Positions 41,901-50,625 of a stretch of 64,000 bases of DNA are shown here, piece after piece. Made by a program: the position numbers and the translations under genes. The DNA comes from Isochrysis galbana (taxonomy: Eukaryota; Haptophyta; Isochrysidales; Isochrysidaceae), in NCBI GenBank assembly GCA_018136815.1, contig CM030937.1, positions 2,593,820 to 2,657,819 of the forward strand, in the 5' to 3' direction. Within the stretch, counting starts at the first letter, position 1; each line of letters begins with the position of its first letter. A model generated the notes under the pieces. The model made no database searches. It saw only the letters and a program-made list of their open reading frames with translations, and was not told where the DNA came from.

Positions 41901-42195
41901 CGACGACATAAAATTCAATAGCGAGCATGTCATACGGAGAACAATCATACGATTTACCGAACTCTGCAAAGCGGCACACTTCGGCAACTCCACCGACACG
42001 TCTAGAAGAGCCCAAGCTGACATGGGCCGCCAACCCAAAAAAAGAATAGACACAAACGACTTCCGCCCACTCTTCCAACCCACAGATAACGAAGAACTAG
42101 CACCAAGCCTAAAACTAACACGATTAGCACAAAAACTAAAGATAGAACACATAATCAAACACGAAAAAGCAAAACAAGAAGAAAACCTGAGATAA
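35992..42195 (+). CDS. LINE polyprotein: CCCH fingers, apurinic-type endonuclease, reverse transcriptase, C-terminal zinc knuckle
   Basis: Intact ORF of 2067 residues. Residues 1-230 are Pro/His/Thr-rich. A Cys/His cluster at about 530-605 (CTRFPLGKCPMNIKGKRC with RSH; GTCVLGPECLYLHKC) forms two CCCH-type fingers, as in nucleic-acid-binding ORF1-like parts. The APE endonuclease (about 632-870) shows VASYNINGTRNG, VLLQELHAY, GGDFNC, RIDRIY and SDHLPLLG. The reverse transcriptase (about 1100-1450) shows YRPITLLQSDYKILAKILTN, LALDWEKAFDRVSW, GVPQGCPLSPLAFLL and QFADDTQLL (Asp-Asp near 1348). CRLCSLAKETSTHLGHC near 1889 is a C-terminal CCHC-type knuckle. The APE-RT order with a C-terminal knuckle fits the L1-like group; fusion of the N-terminal finger region and RT in one frame is notable. 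Confidence 0.93.
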   Translation: MERASLPSPSTVTPATPDDQAMLDAAQLKRPREGAPLTQVRTRLAPCRPQKAENQQAHHGQHGPHNPHHLPASIGQPPYEPSRLQAAPHRESLTAGPLHRRGTDLVHKHEAQAWPDTTPTPRGEQPVWCTTGCIKSRICLTDPKEHYNQRHQSHSTPPPAPRAAGRQPLSRTPQETKPATAPKGDDTTHTKRARKQHEPVAAAPDRTHQEGSTMRPKTYHTHSPNPPTLTAYLQMDDTEGIEQELEPLAFNITDKIIITFSSTDRDINVKDEAALSAIVAHLNRLEGVDLEPDFISKSASGPWEILVTADCANQFRDTFKNTTSFQTIGVNAPINLKYQTLNEKAKDLPQASSKALATAFKDVSAHLVVRNYQFEMKSLITLSTLAKAVENQGFHYLQGNQERTKVVTNEGVIVTQGKKEVYHLYVAPKNGSFTAFEFPRKILLNIKGKPYPLDYAIRDCKELGGDIKSLSLHAGPKGCKGYFRGYAQVFKPPLRVCTCEEEREARLMRVQLRQLAPPKKTLHDTINPDALGACTRFPLGKCPMNIKGKRCNRSHNYEKAWVDGVCIVPCAFPKADTLPLAKRPKGGTCVLGPECLYLHKCAAAQLYKYFPNAAIIYAQTFDSSLGYPGEGPITVASYNINGTRNGALCSVLSQARKAKVDIVLLQELHAYTDGSHSRTCMTAKAMGWNMVHSPANQADQASGVGVAIRDSPPRVELLPDTAEVLIEGRCLKVQCRIDGVNIEMISIYLSANPHLRTTQIETLAQSGIGAELNTIIGGDFNCVEDAQRDTRAQQKEATYTNVGGVQLRDTMQKLGFVDAHTLTNGHRSGGFTRLSNTIHTRIDRIYTPSHRSTIAWQTIGPHPSLFTGKGSSDHLPLLGTFDLAGHNPDRRYDIRINLDLLDDKRIRATIAHLWKSNIGADTPDDTLGEAWYNAKKAVASYLLWLTKNTEDPSPTTPLITQLALIGIELGNESPNPHKLDKMRELNEAIAHARSTRTPTRKASFDALKHEERMTKEFFRRFQSKTTNQAIPELFMTDNWETPGEADRPTTTNDDEIRNQLRKYYKWLYQERVNVRDPDLEEALKGHTLTPSDSLQLEGAIKMEELTTAIRSIGAGKSAGPDALPAEFYANFESLVKHDFLRLLNTALATGELHYTMREGDIILLFKKGDARDPRNYRPITLLQSDYKILAKILTNRLKIVIGNIISKDQLGFVPKRLIGEATHLLQLTKAYLDESGDPGILLALDWEKAFDRVSWAFYHIALDLLKFGEDFKRYARTLTNPSARPIRYIKTNGGRSFPFAIGSGVPQGCPLSPLAFLLTAEALTRVINNDDNINGIIINGAEIKISQFADDTQLLTTDYHSLRRALKWVDRYAKASCGKPNEAKFEGLRMGSLRRKSPPGDFKQFNWLKSTDYATILGEPLGDHNAIKRFWRRLAERIAKRTTAYAPITKSLSILGKTKVANFLIYSIPRYWLQTLDPPQWFHRHLKEQTDIILWTNHRTGRKLQWIKHPEAPLEGDTPNGPNLGLGLLDWPNHVKALRAKWILNYLDARQSNWKQILDAWFCRTKLGRAAVISTIPTHRLTDGIFGKSRLPTFWKKALETFRTLPVVRLSLSEAGALSQPIWYNPNIRGPSIAPLWVELWSSLECNVVHNTYVDGDTTAFTKEECEQCFPNNDTYASFKGEYIHKQSFLDSWQLIIDHADVLRSATFQPTPKTSQTSDDPNATETEPTPPPEIYINKDGEYFLRRHDEWYEVELSYLGTPIIGNRLPLPPTDLDKHPPAKWGEGYKGTRIQAYPLPEEYSIDGSTPLDKTEVSHITSALRSKTTKYRGQKGPSRWQERLPVSHDTWKHLARIYTSQLITSRDSYMHFQHIAHRRIGTYNRFPNRDSTCRLCSLAKETSTHLGHCTALDNIFETLDALTDSTPTRLVTTPADKATDRLFIIPDNPTSRSREILYLLAWRYILTDFYRIHYDDIKFNSEHVIRRTIIRFTELCKAAHFGNSTDTSRRAQADMGRQPKKRIDTNDFRPLFQPTDNEELAPSLKLTRLAQKLKIEHIIKHEKAKQEENLR

Positions 42196-42510
42196 CCCCA
42201 GGGGGCGCTAGATGAAGCACCCCGCGAACGAAGATCACCTTGGGGAAAGCCGCATGGCTGGGCCCCCACACAGCGGCGCACACGAGTGCGCTCCACACAA
42301 AACAGATTACAAAAGGCCCGTCCTCCCCCTCCCCCAGCGTTAGACCCAAAGTAGTGTACGTGGGCCGACCCCCCGAAACCAAACAAAAAGGAACGAGGGG
42401 GGGAACGGGAAGGGGAGAGAGGGTAGGGCGAAGGCGATGTCAGGTGTAGACCCCAGGAAAGGGGATGGCGGCTAGCAACGTAGTAGGCACCTTCAAGAAT
42501 ATTTTTTTTT

Positions 42511-42528
42511 TTCAGTGGCAGGAATTCG
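42511..42528 (+). repeat. Target-site duplication of the full-length LINE (right)
   Basis: Exact copy of 35950-35967. Confidence 0.95.
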
Positions 42529-42534
42529 TTGCAA

Positions 42535-42930
42535 CATATTGTTTCGTTTGGATTCTCAATCGTCCTTTCGAGCTGCTGCTGCACGCGCTCAGCCTACTGG
42601 CGCGGGACGAGCTCGTCCCTAGAGGCGAGGACGACGGGCTTCTCTTCCGCGACGGCCAAGCCGTGCTTCCCAGCCACGCGGCACCGGAGATGGACGACGA
42701 AATGCCGTGCAAGCGCATCGGCCCGGCTAACGACATGTGGCCGCTCGGCGCCGTCTTCACGGAGGCGGCCGTGGGCGCGTTCAACGAGCTGTAAATCACG
42801 ATAGTCCTCAACATGGAGCGCACGCCTGACGAGGTGGTGGCGGCGCTCCACCTGCCCATGCTCGGCGTGGACGGGCGCGAACTGCTGCGCGAGGGCAAAG
42901 AGGGCGAGTGTAGGATGATGCGACAGTGAC
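42535..42930 (+). pseudogene. Coding remnant of unknown family with one in-frame stop
   Basis: One frame reads through LLHALSLLARDELVPRGEDD, GQAVLPSHAAPEMDDEMPCK, WPLGAVFTEAAVGAFNEL, then a TAA at 42792-42794, and continues as ITIVLNMERTPDEVVAALHL and VDGRELLREGKEGE to a stop at about 42928. Codon use is coding-like on both sides of the TAA, so a stop has arisen in a former gene. I do not recognise the family. The LINE is inserted immediately upstream. Confidence 0.45.
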
Positions 42931-42932
42931 TA

Positions 42933-43627
42933 GCCTACAAGGAGGGACATAGATAGAAACGCAGACGAGCCGCTTCCTAAAGCACAAAAAGGTCGATCGC
43001 GGATGCGACACGCGCCGCGCCCCGAGGGACCCGAGGGAAGACTGCAAAAGCTCGCTTCCCTCGCCCCGGTGCATTTCCCTGGTAAGTCTCTGCTGTACAC
43101 TAAATATTGACAACTAAAAATTGGGTTTTGCCCCAATGAACTTGTGGGGAGTTTCTTACGGGAGCCGGGGGGTTTCGAGGGGGAGGTAGTATCAGGAGAG
43201 CTTAGTTTTTGTTTGTTTGTGCCTTGGGATTTGGTGCGGTCATGTGCGTCGTGCCTTGGCGTGTTGGTGCGAGGCTAGTGAACGTAGCAGCACTTATGCT
43301 CATTATTACTACTAGAACTACGTATTATCCGACGATCTACCAAGCGCTTTGCGTTGATGCTATGCTACGTCCTTGCTGCAACTGCACTTCCACTTCCACT
43401 TCCACGTATCACAACGTTTCTCCATGAGATGACTTCCGAGATGAGCCTTGAGACTCAGCGCGTGCTGGTATGGAAGCGGGGCTAGGTGGGGTGCATGGAA
43501 TGGACGGAAATAGCGAGATGGCTTGTGGTCTATGTAATAGTGAGACAGTGTATGTATTCGTGAGACGGGATGGTGGAGCGAGATCAGGATTGGCTTAGTG
43601 TATGGGATTTCAGGGCGCATCAAGAGA
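42933..43627. other. Intergenic, no gene seen
   Basis: 3' flank of the minus-strand plastid protein gene; no repeats or motifs were recognised. Confidence 0.4.
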
Positions 43628-44643
43628 TCACGAAGCCTTTACTTTTCCGATCATTTCTTTGTGGGCTTTGTACGCCAAGACCGCAAGCGTTCCTTCGATT
43701 GCTGCTTCCGCAAACGATCCAGATCGTGAAATGCGGCTGACCATGTGGTACTCGAACATCCCGAACTTGATGCATACAATTGCAAGGCAGCTAAGAAAGG
43801 CAGGGAGAGCTAGCGAATAGCCGTAGAACTTGAGAAAGAGCAGATATACCCCCACGGCGAAGATGAGAGCACCAGTTTCATGAAGCATGGCGTATGCTGG
43901 CTCCGAAAGAGGCTCTTGGATGCCATACACCTTGGGAGTCTAGGAGGGTAGGAGGAGAAGCAATAACGATGAGCAAATGATCTCAAACCATGTCCGTGAG
44001 AGCAACAATTCATTTTCTGGAAAAATGGTAGGGCAGCACGCACCGCCCTTGTCATGACGTGAAATTGCGCTCCATTGAGCAAAGCACAGGCGACTGTTAG
44101 AAAGAGCGTGAGCTCTCCATCGATACGTCCAATATGAGTGAGGTTGGCAACCAATGCTTGAAGCACAATGAGAACAACCAAAGGCAATCTTAGGCAACCT
44201 AGGCGATCGAGGTCAGGAATTGAAGCGAGGAGTGAGAGGGAACTGCCGTACAGAGCCACCGGTGCGGCGACGAGCGGATCACCACTTGCTCCAGCTACAA
44301 GCGTTGCAGCCGTCGTCATGAGGTACGCTGCCATGAAACGAGTGTACGCGATAGACGAGTCCCGCGCGGCCTCCTTTTGCTCAACACCGATGAATTGTAG
44401 GCATCCAGACGGGTTAATGAAGGTTGCGACGCCCACCAACGCCATGAGCGCACTGTATCCCACGCCGATCGCATTTGTGCTGAGTACGCTGCCTCCACCT
44501 CGCAGCTGGAGGGCAGCGTAGGCGGCCTGCCTCTCGCTAGGCTCCCGCCGTGAGAGGTTTGAAAGTGCAGGGCGGACTGGGGGGCCGATGCGCGAGAAAG
44601 CAGTCGCCGTGGACGCGAGGAGGAGGAGGAGGAAGAGTCGCAT
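43628..44643 (-). CDS. Plastid-targeted multi-pass membrane protein, unknown function
   Basis: Two exons (44643-44044 and 43939-43628) join by a GT-AG intron (donor GCG/GTGCGT, acceptor CCTAG) into 303 residues. The N-terminus MRLFLLLLLASTATAFSRIG is a signal peptide with a cleavage site before Phe, followed by RRxP/S-rich sequence and an LRGGG motif. This resembles the bipartite leader for plastids of red-algal secondary origin. Six to eight hydrophobic segments follow (GVGYSALMALVGVATFI, YTRFMAAYLMTTAATLVAG, LRLPLVVLIVLQALVANL, TLFLTVACALLNG, GALIFAVGVYLLFLKFYG, SLALPAFLSCLAIVCIKFG). A role in the plastid envelope or thylakoid is inferred. The upstream ATG at 44670 would put nine residues before the hydrophobic core and is less likely. 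Confidence 0.8.
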
Positions 44644-45034
44644 GGAGGGCGGCGTGGCGAGGACGGACAAGTGAGCGGAGGGTTGGGCGCGGCACGCAGA
44701 GGAGAGTCAGAACTGATGACGGACGGAAGGAATCCCTCTCATCTGTTGGTAGCGTTCATACACACCATCTCTCGAGAAGTACTCTACTCTACTCTTACGA
44801 TTCTCAATGTCTTCGAGAAGATGGATCCTATTGTTCTCGTGCTCCCCTTGTGATCACTTCCTCCTCCTCCTCGCCTCCTCCTTACTCTACTACTCTAGGT
44901 ACAGATTCGCAGGAGATGGGTTCTACATCACTCTGCTCTCCCGCTCGCGAGGTTCTCCATGCTGTATGAATAGTCAGTCTCAGTCTCATCCCCTCGCCCT
45001 CCCCACTCGGGAAAAAATTGAACAAAAATACCTA
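44644..45034. other. 5' flank of the plastid protein gene, no gene seen
   Basis: No conserved protein or RNA feature; the sequence runs into R1 copy 2. Confidence 0.4.
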
Positions 45035-45205
45035 GGGCGGTCAAACAGTGATTTGTATCTACTAACATGCGGGGGGGGGGGGCTACATTTTTGGACCGTT
45101 CTCCGAAGCCCACAAGAAAGAACTCCTGGGGGTTGGGGGGCTTGCCTGCCACCACCACCACGAAAAATTGACGAGGAAAATGTGGGAAATAGTGGGTTTT
45201 ATTTA
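45035..45205 (+). repeat. Dispersed structured repeat R1, copy 2
   Basis: GGGCGGTCAAACAGTGATTT starts the copy; ACTAACATG, a G-run, TTTTTGGACCG and CACGAAAAATTGACGAGG align with copy 1. Confidence 0.75.
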
Positions 45206-45286
45206 CCCCCCCTCCGCCCCCCCCCTCCCCCCTTCTAGAGGCTAGAGGACCCCTCTGCACACGCGCTAGGGCTCTAACAGAATCGA

Positions 45287-45397
45287 ATATTCTTACCGCA
45301 CTCGCGGCGCATGAAACCACTACCTACACGTTAAAAAAACATCTAAAGATTCAGGGCTAAACGCTAAACACCTACACCTACTATGTATACCGGTAGT
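45287..45397 (-). mobile_element. 5'-truncated short retroelement, copy J
   Basis: On the minus strand it ends CCGCGAGTGCGGTAAGAATATT; the remainder matches copy H with an internal deletion. It abuts copy E head to head. Confidence 0.5.
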
Positions 45398-45950
45398 CAA
45401 CTAATTTTATAGTCAGTTGCCATGGAGCGCGCCGCCGCTCCCCTCCTCTCCTTCGGGTCCCCCGCCGAGGGCGGCCCCCCAGCCCCCATGGAGCAGTCGC
45501 TGTCGAAGCGGCCGCGCCCGCCATCAGAGGCCGAGCAGGTGCGCGTGACCCCCGTCGCGCCACACGGCCCGTGGCTCCGGCCACACCACGCACAGCAGCC
45601 ATGCTGGCCCCCCCCATGGGGGGCAGCTGTCTGCAGGCTTCAGCAGAACATGAACAGGCCTGCAGAGCCACTCCCCCAATGGGCATGCCTTATGGCAGAG
45701 GCCCCTCCTGCCCTGGCGACGGCCGCGCTGCCAAGGCAGCGCGGCCCGAGACCAGGCGGCCCTTATGGGCACCAACACTTGACAGGAACATCTCAAAATC
45801 ACGCAGATTACAAGGCTATGGGGCACCAGAACAGATCAAGCAACACCTACACCCACTGTCCCACCCCACAGCCCCTCCCTATACGCACCTCAACAGCCTC
45901 CCTTCACGCCACATCTGACCCCCGCCCTACTCGCCCTTGACACACAGGAC
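45398..45950 (+). mobile_element. 5' part of a LINE-like element, copy E (hairpin, MERA-type ORF start)
   Basis: Hairpin CAACTAATTTTATAGTCAGTTG (positions 45398-45419), then CC-ATG at 45422. The frame starts MERAAAPLLSF and contains KRPRPPSEAEQVRVTPVAPH, related to the start of the full-length LINE ORF (MERASLPSPS...KRPRE) and to copy F. The 172-codon frame stops at 45940 without the Cys/His fingers or endonuclease, so only a short 5' piece or non-autonomous derivative is present. Confidence 0.65.
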
Positions 45951-46339
45951 CCAGATCAAAGGTGTCGTTCCGTCAATTGTGGGACATCAGTCGAATTGAG
46001 CGATCAAATGTCCACAGTTATTTAAAATTAAATAACACTGCGTGGGGATAACAACTTTCTCTGCCTTTCCCGCGGTGCATGTTCCCCCGCGGGGACTCTG
46101 AGGCACCTACACAAACATGCAGTTTACTGAATAGTATCAACTGAGCACCATTGTGCACGCCGTGCGCATTGGGCACGGCGCGGTGTCCCCCCCCCCCGCG
46201 GAGACGCCGTGCGTGCGCATGGCGATTTTTCCCTCTGCGTGCCGCCTAAGGCGCACAATTACGTAAACGTGCAATATAAGAGATGTTTCGGCACGCAGCA
46301 TGTGTGATGACTTGCAATCACAATGTGCACGCCGCGCAT

Positions 46340-46638
46340 GGGCACGGCCATGCCCAGTGGATGTTTGGCTCTTCTCGTCTGATGCTGGCTCTTTGTGCTC
46401 CACAGCATGTGGCCCACCATGGGGTAAGCCAGCATGGCTGCCATGTCGGGTGTGGCCAGGGCCACGGGCCGTGCGGCGCGACCGGGGTCGCGCTCACCTG
46501 CTCGGCCTCTGCAGGCGGACGCGGTCGCTTCGCCAGCGACAGCTCCATGGGTACTGGGGGGGCTCCCGCGGCGGGGGGCCCGAAGGAGAGGTGGGGAGCG
46601 GCGGCGCGCTCCATGGCGACCAACTATAAAGTTAGTTC
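46340..46638 (-). mobile_element. 5' part of a LINE-like element, copy F, inverted relative to E
   Basis: On the minus strand a hairpin (AACTAACT / AGTTGGT) precedes ATG at 46614. The frame MERAAAPHLSFGPPAAGAPP and KRPRPPAEAEQVSATPVAPH is about 70 percent identical by eye to copy E. The 3' border is unclear. Confidence 0.6.
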
Positions 46639-47267
46639 GATGTGCTTTCAAGAAGACCCGGTTGCTTTCAAGAAGACGAAACACATCCTTCGCGTGCTGG
46701 CGCTTTCCTCCGCGATTTAGTTGCCAGGCAAGCAAGTCCTCACACTTAATTAAGCACATCAATGGACACATGGACACAACATGGTTGCAGATATTCTCAC
46801 AAAACCGTGTCCGCGTAACCAGTTTCTTCGTCTTCTCAACGTTCTCGACTCTTTCTCATCATCTGCCAGTCCCTGATCGACTACATGTAAACGTCGCACC
46901 CCCTGCTCCGTTTAGGAGGGGGTGTTACGGATTACGGATGCCCTGCCCCTTCGTCCTCTCCCGGATTTACTTTCTAAGTCCTGTGGGGTTTCCCTCTCTT
47001 CTCTCTCCCTTCACGTGAGGAGAGAGAGGCGACGGGCCTCCTCTCTTCTTTTCTCTTTCTTCTCTTGCTCACTCCCCCTTTTGCGCGTATCCCGTTACGT
47101 TAGTTATCCACGTGTTGCACCGTGAATGTGCGTGTGATAGTGGTGTGAGAGAATTGTAAGAGGAATTTTATATCCGATTCTGTTCTGGAGAGAGCGCGAG
47201 CGATGGCGTCGCTCTCTCTCCTCTCGGCCGCCCTGGTCACCATGATGGTGCTAGGGCGATACTTACT
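46639..47267. other. No gene recognised
   Basis: CT-rich sequence with short frames. GCTTTCAAGAAGAC occurs twice in tandem (about 46643-46675). Confidence 0.4.
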
Positions 47268-47739
47268 ACCCCCTCCCCTCCCTCTTCCCTTTTCCTCCTC
47301 TCTTCCCTGCGGCGGGGGCCCATGGCGCGCGTCTGCGGCCCCTCTTCAGGTCCCCAGGTGGCCTGCAGGGGACTGGGAGCACAGCTCAGGGGGCAGGTGA
47401 GGCTGGGGCATGGCCCTGGCCCCTCCTGCCTCTCCCTCGCTTGCGCTCCGAGCCCCTGCGGGTCGACTGGAGCTGGCTGGGGGGTCCTGAACATGGGGGC
47501 CCAGGGGGAGGAGGGGCTGGTCAGAGGGATGAGGGATGGGCTGGCCACGACAGGCCAGGGCGGGCGAATCAGGCGTGCCTGTGGGGAGAGGGATGGGTCA
47601 GCATGGCAGTGTGCTCCTGGCAGGCCATCAGGCGTGCCAGGAGAGTGGGTGGTTCCTGCCCCATGGCACGGGAGGAGTGGAGAGAGAGAGGGGGGGGCTC
47701 GTGCCCCCCCCATGGGCGAACTAAGTATAAACTTAGTTG
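47268..47739 (-). mobile_element. Short non-autonomous retroelement, copy C (3' incomplete)
   Basis: On the minus strand it begins at 47739 with C and then AACTAAGTTTATACTTAGTT, then CGCCC-ATG and the proline-rich sequence of copies B and D. Similarity stops near 47268 and no AGAATATT tail is seen. Confidence 0.7.
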
Positions 47740-47769
47740 CAGCCTATCCCCTATGTCCTATGTTTATGA

Positions 47770-47787
47770 GAGTGAGTGCCATTATTT
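47770..47787 (+). repeat. Target-site duplication of truncated LINE I
   Basis: GAGTGAGTGCCATTATTT is repeated exactly at 50073-50090. Confidence 0.93.
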
Positions 47788-50072
47788 AAAAAAAACCTTT
47801 TAATATTCTCGCCTCCCCCGTGGCACTGACTCGCATATTCGTAGCCACGCCCCCTTCCCTTCCTCACCCTCATTCCCCGCCTTGCGGCAACTCCCCTCGT
47901 GCTCTACTTAGGGGCTCGGGATATGTGGGGGGTCCGAGCGGAGCTGTGTGCACTTGTCCTCAGCGGCGTGTTCTCCGCTCCCTCCTGTGCCACTGAGTGA
48001 CCTGTTTGTTTTTAGAGTTGTTCCATGGCCCCTTGGCTTTGTGTGCGCGGCGTTCCTCTTAGATGACCTATAGTGATCGATCGCGTTCTTAGATGGTAAG
48101 TTCCCTCGGGCCGACGCTTCATGTTATGCGAGTCTTTCAGCGAGGCCAAGTGCTTTTGCTACGAGGCGGGTGTTTTCGCTCAGTTGTAGTCTACCTTTCT
48201 CGTTTTCAATGAATACGGGGGCGCTGAGTTCTAGCGATTTCTTGAGTTTGGGCTTTCTCCCTTGAGCGGCTTTGTGCGTGCGTGCAGAGCAGTGCGCTTT
48301 TGGCGGGGTGAGGCCCCTGACTAATGTAGTGAATCTCACTAGTGTAGACTCTAGGATAGGTATGTAGTGGTATTCGTGTGACTCAAATTCTACTTTGTAG
48401 AAGTCTCTTAGTATGTATTTCCACGCTATCACGTATAGTGCTTTTAGGCTTTCGGGAGTGTTCGTACCAGGATATGCAAATAATCTATCCTTTTTTTTCT
48501 GTGTGCGTGTCCTTCCGGGGGGAGGAGTGTAGTTGTTGAGGGCGTCTATGGTCTCGAAGATGGTTTTCGTCGCGGGACACCACGCTAGATGGCACGAGTT
48601 TTCGCGGTGTCGACGACATAGCCTACATATGTCTGTCTGAGTGTCTGTGAATCTATTTCTAGTACCAATTCCTCTGTGTGTGATATGTTTGAAGTGGAGG
48701 TGCTTGTCTGTGTGTTTCAATAATGGCATTGTGTATAGTTTAGCTATGTGCTTCCATTCTTCGTTTGTGATATTCAGTCTTCTCTCCCATGCTAATCTCG
48801 CCGCTTGCGGGGCGTTGCTCCGGGTCGCTTTAAGCGTGGCCCTGGTAATGTCTGCGACTGTTATCGCGTCAAGTGCGACCTTTCCTTTTCGTATGGCATA
48901 TTCATCCGCGAGGGGGTACTCCATGTGCCTTGGGCCTTTGTATCCGCCCTCCCATCTGGCTGGCGGGTGATAGTGTTGGATCTCTCCGACTTCTGCCACG
49001 TTGCCGGTGTCTGTTACCTCTCCTAGGTAATCGGTTTCGATATGTAGCCATATATTGTTTATTTAGCTTGCTGATGTATTTTTCGTCTTCAGAAACCCTG
49101 ACCTCTTTGTTCTGTGGCTCGGTCCCCGGTCTTTGAGGCGGGGTGTTTGTGTCGTGCGACTTTTGTCCTTCAGTGGCTGAGGGCGGGCGCTCTTTCGAAC
49201 GCTCTATCACACGCGTTGCGTGGCCGACTATCTCGTCCCACGAGTCGAGAAAATCTTTTTTGTGTATCGAGCGTCCCTCGTGAATGAACGTTTCGGGTAG
49301 GTGTTCGAGATATGCCGAGCAATCTTCTTTGCTATACGGCGTTGTAAAAGCGCCGTCTTTGAATACGTTATGTATTACGTTGGTGTGCAACGCTTCCCAT
49401 AGGCGCGCCCACGGGGCGCGCACTTTTGGGGGCGGGATGTGGGGATTGTGCCATATTGGCTGCGATAGCGCGCCTTCCCGTGTAAGGAAGGAGGGTTGTA
49501 TGTCGAGTTCCCTGAAGTTAGTAATCGCCTCCTTCCAGAAGACTGGGAGCGCCGGGTTCCCCCTGATACTTCCCGTCAATGTTTTCGTGGGGATCGTGGA
49601 GAGGACTGCTCCTCTCCCTAGTCCGGTTCGGCAGAACCAAGCATCGAGCGCGTGTTTCCATAGTGCCTTTCTCGCGTTTAGGTAGTTCAAGATCCATTTA
49701 GCCTGGAGTGCTTTTACATGGGACGGCCAATCTAGAATCCCCAGCCCTAGTGTTCTAGTTGCACTCTTATCGTGCGACACGGCGTAGTGTGGGTGTTTTA
49801 TCCATTTGTTTTGTCTATTGGTGTACGGGCTTGTCCAGAGGACGGCCTCCGCCGCTTTCTTTACCCGGGTGTGAAACCATTTGGGGGCGGCCAAGGTTTG
49901 TAGCCAGTATCTTGGTATACCATATATTACGAAGTTCACGATTGACGCCCTACCGAATATCGTCATATAATTAGTGGCCGGCGCTAGCTTAGCGACTCTC
50001 GCGTCGATCTTGTCTGCTAATCTCGACCAAAAGGGTTTAAGCGATTCCGGCGCTCCCAGAGGGACGCCTAAG
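47788..50072 (-). mobile_element. 5'-truncated LINE (copy I) with 18-bp target duplication
   Basis: The insertion starts at 50072 within the region after the RT fingers (frame ...LGAPESLKPFWSRLADKIDA, matching the LINE ORF around FWRRLAERIA). It ends in a 3' UTR terminating GCGAGAATATTAAAAGGTTT plus T-run at 47788. GAGTGAGTGCCATTATTT flanks both ends. The family is related to, but clearly different from, the full-length copy. Confidence 0.9.
48124..50072 (-). pseudogene. C-terminal part of a LINE polyprotein with one frameshift
   Basis: Frame 1 (50072 to about 49070) aligns with the full-length LINE ORF (IVNFVIYGIPRYWLQTL, LGLGILDWPSHVKALQAKWI, LDAWFCRTGLGRGAVLSTIP, GALSQPIWHNP). Near 49065 the matching frame changes (ETDYLGEVTDTGN, HPPARWEGGYKG) and runs to a stop at 48124, through HRGIGTRNRF, CRLCRRHRENSCHLAWC and the end LGLAERLA. 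The frameshift and truncation make it inactive. Confidence 0.9.
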
Positions 50073-50090
50073 GAGTGAGTGCCATTATTT
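50073..50090 (+). repeat. Target-site duplication of truncated LINE I (right)
   Basis: Exact copy of 47770-47787. Confidence 0.93.
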
Positions 50091-50625
50091 GTTCCTAGAC
50101 AATTAACAATCGCATTGCCAAATACAACGTTGGCAATGACAATGTAGCTGTTACTGTTATGGTCTCCGCCTGGGGTTTATGATCTCCGGCTGAGGCTCAT
50201 TCCCGCAAATTAATGGTTGAATATCACATGCTACTAATACTACAAAAAGCAAAAGCATTAATGAATAAATATGTGGGCGTGCGAAAGAATACTCTTCGTG
50301 CGGGAGCCCCAACCTCATCAAACAATCAGTGTCCTGCCCCTGCGCATCGTCCATTCTCACCATGCTCATGGCAATACATTTTCATTAAATGAAGTGCACT
50401 CCTTCGATCGAAAAACAACGTAATGCCACACGGATCCCGCCCACTCAATTATTTGACGGTGTCCACCCCACGTGTGCATGCAAGTAGCTGGGCGGCGAGG
50501 GTAGGCGGCGGCGAACAAGGCTAAGGCTACAAGGCGAGGCGTGGTAGGGCGGCCTCAACCTCAAGCTATGTGCAAGTGGGTGGCAGCATGTACTACGACC
50601 CGTGGATTGCTCGTGATGTGGACGC
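50091..50625. other. 3' flank of the GSIII gene, no gene seen
   Basis: More A/T-rich than its surroundings; nothing recognised. Confidence 0.4.

Larger units (their letters stand above)
35968..42510 (+). mobile_element. Full-length APE-type non-LTR retrotransposon (LINE), 6543 bp
   Basis: The element lies between two exact 18-bp target duplications. Its 5' UTR is only 24 bp and consists mainly of the hairpin CTATCGTTAAAACGATAG (35970-35987). A single ORF follows, then a 315-bp 3' region ending CTTCAAGAATATT and a run of T on the coding strand. The short UTR implies promoter information inside the ORF or transcription from upstream. Intact ORF, exact duplication and unbroken ends mark it as young. 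Confidence 0.93.

Noticed and set aside
35992-42195. Viral polymerase or group II intron reverse transcriptase
   Set aside because: APE endonuclease plus RT plus C-terminal zinc knuckle, T-run 3' end and an 18-bp target duplication identify a LINE.
46643-46676. Target duplication (GCTTTCAAGAAGAC twice) of copy F
   Set aside because: Both copies lie on the same side of the element, so it is a local tandem duplication.
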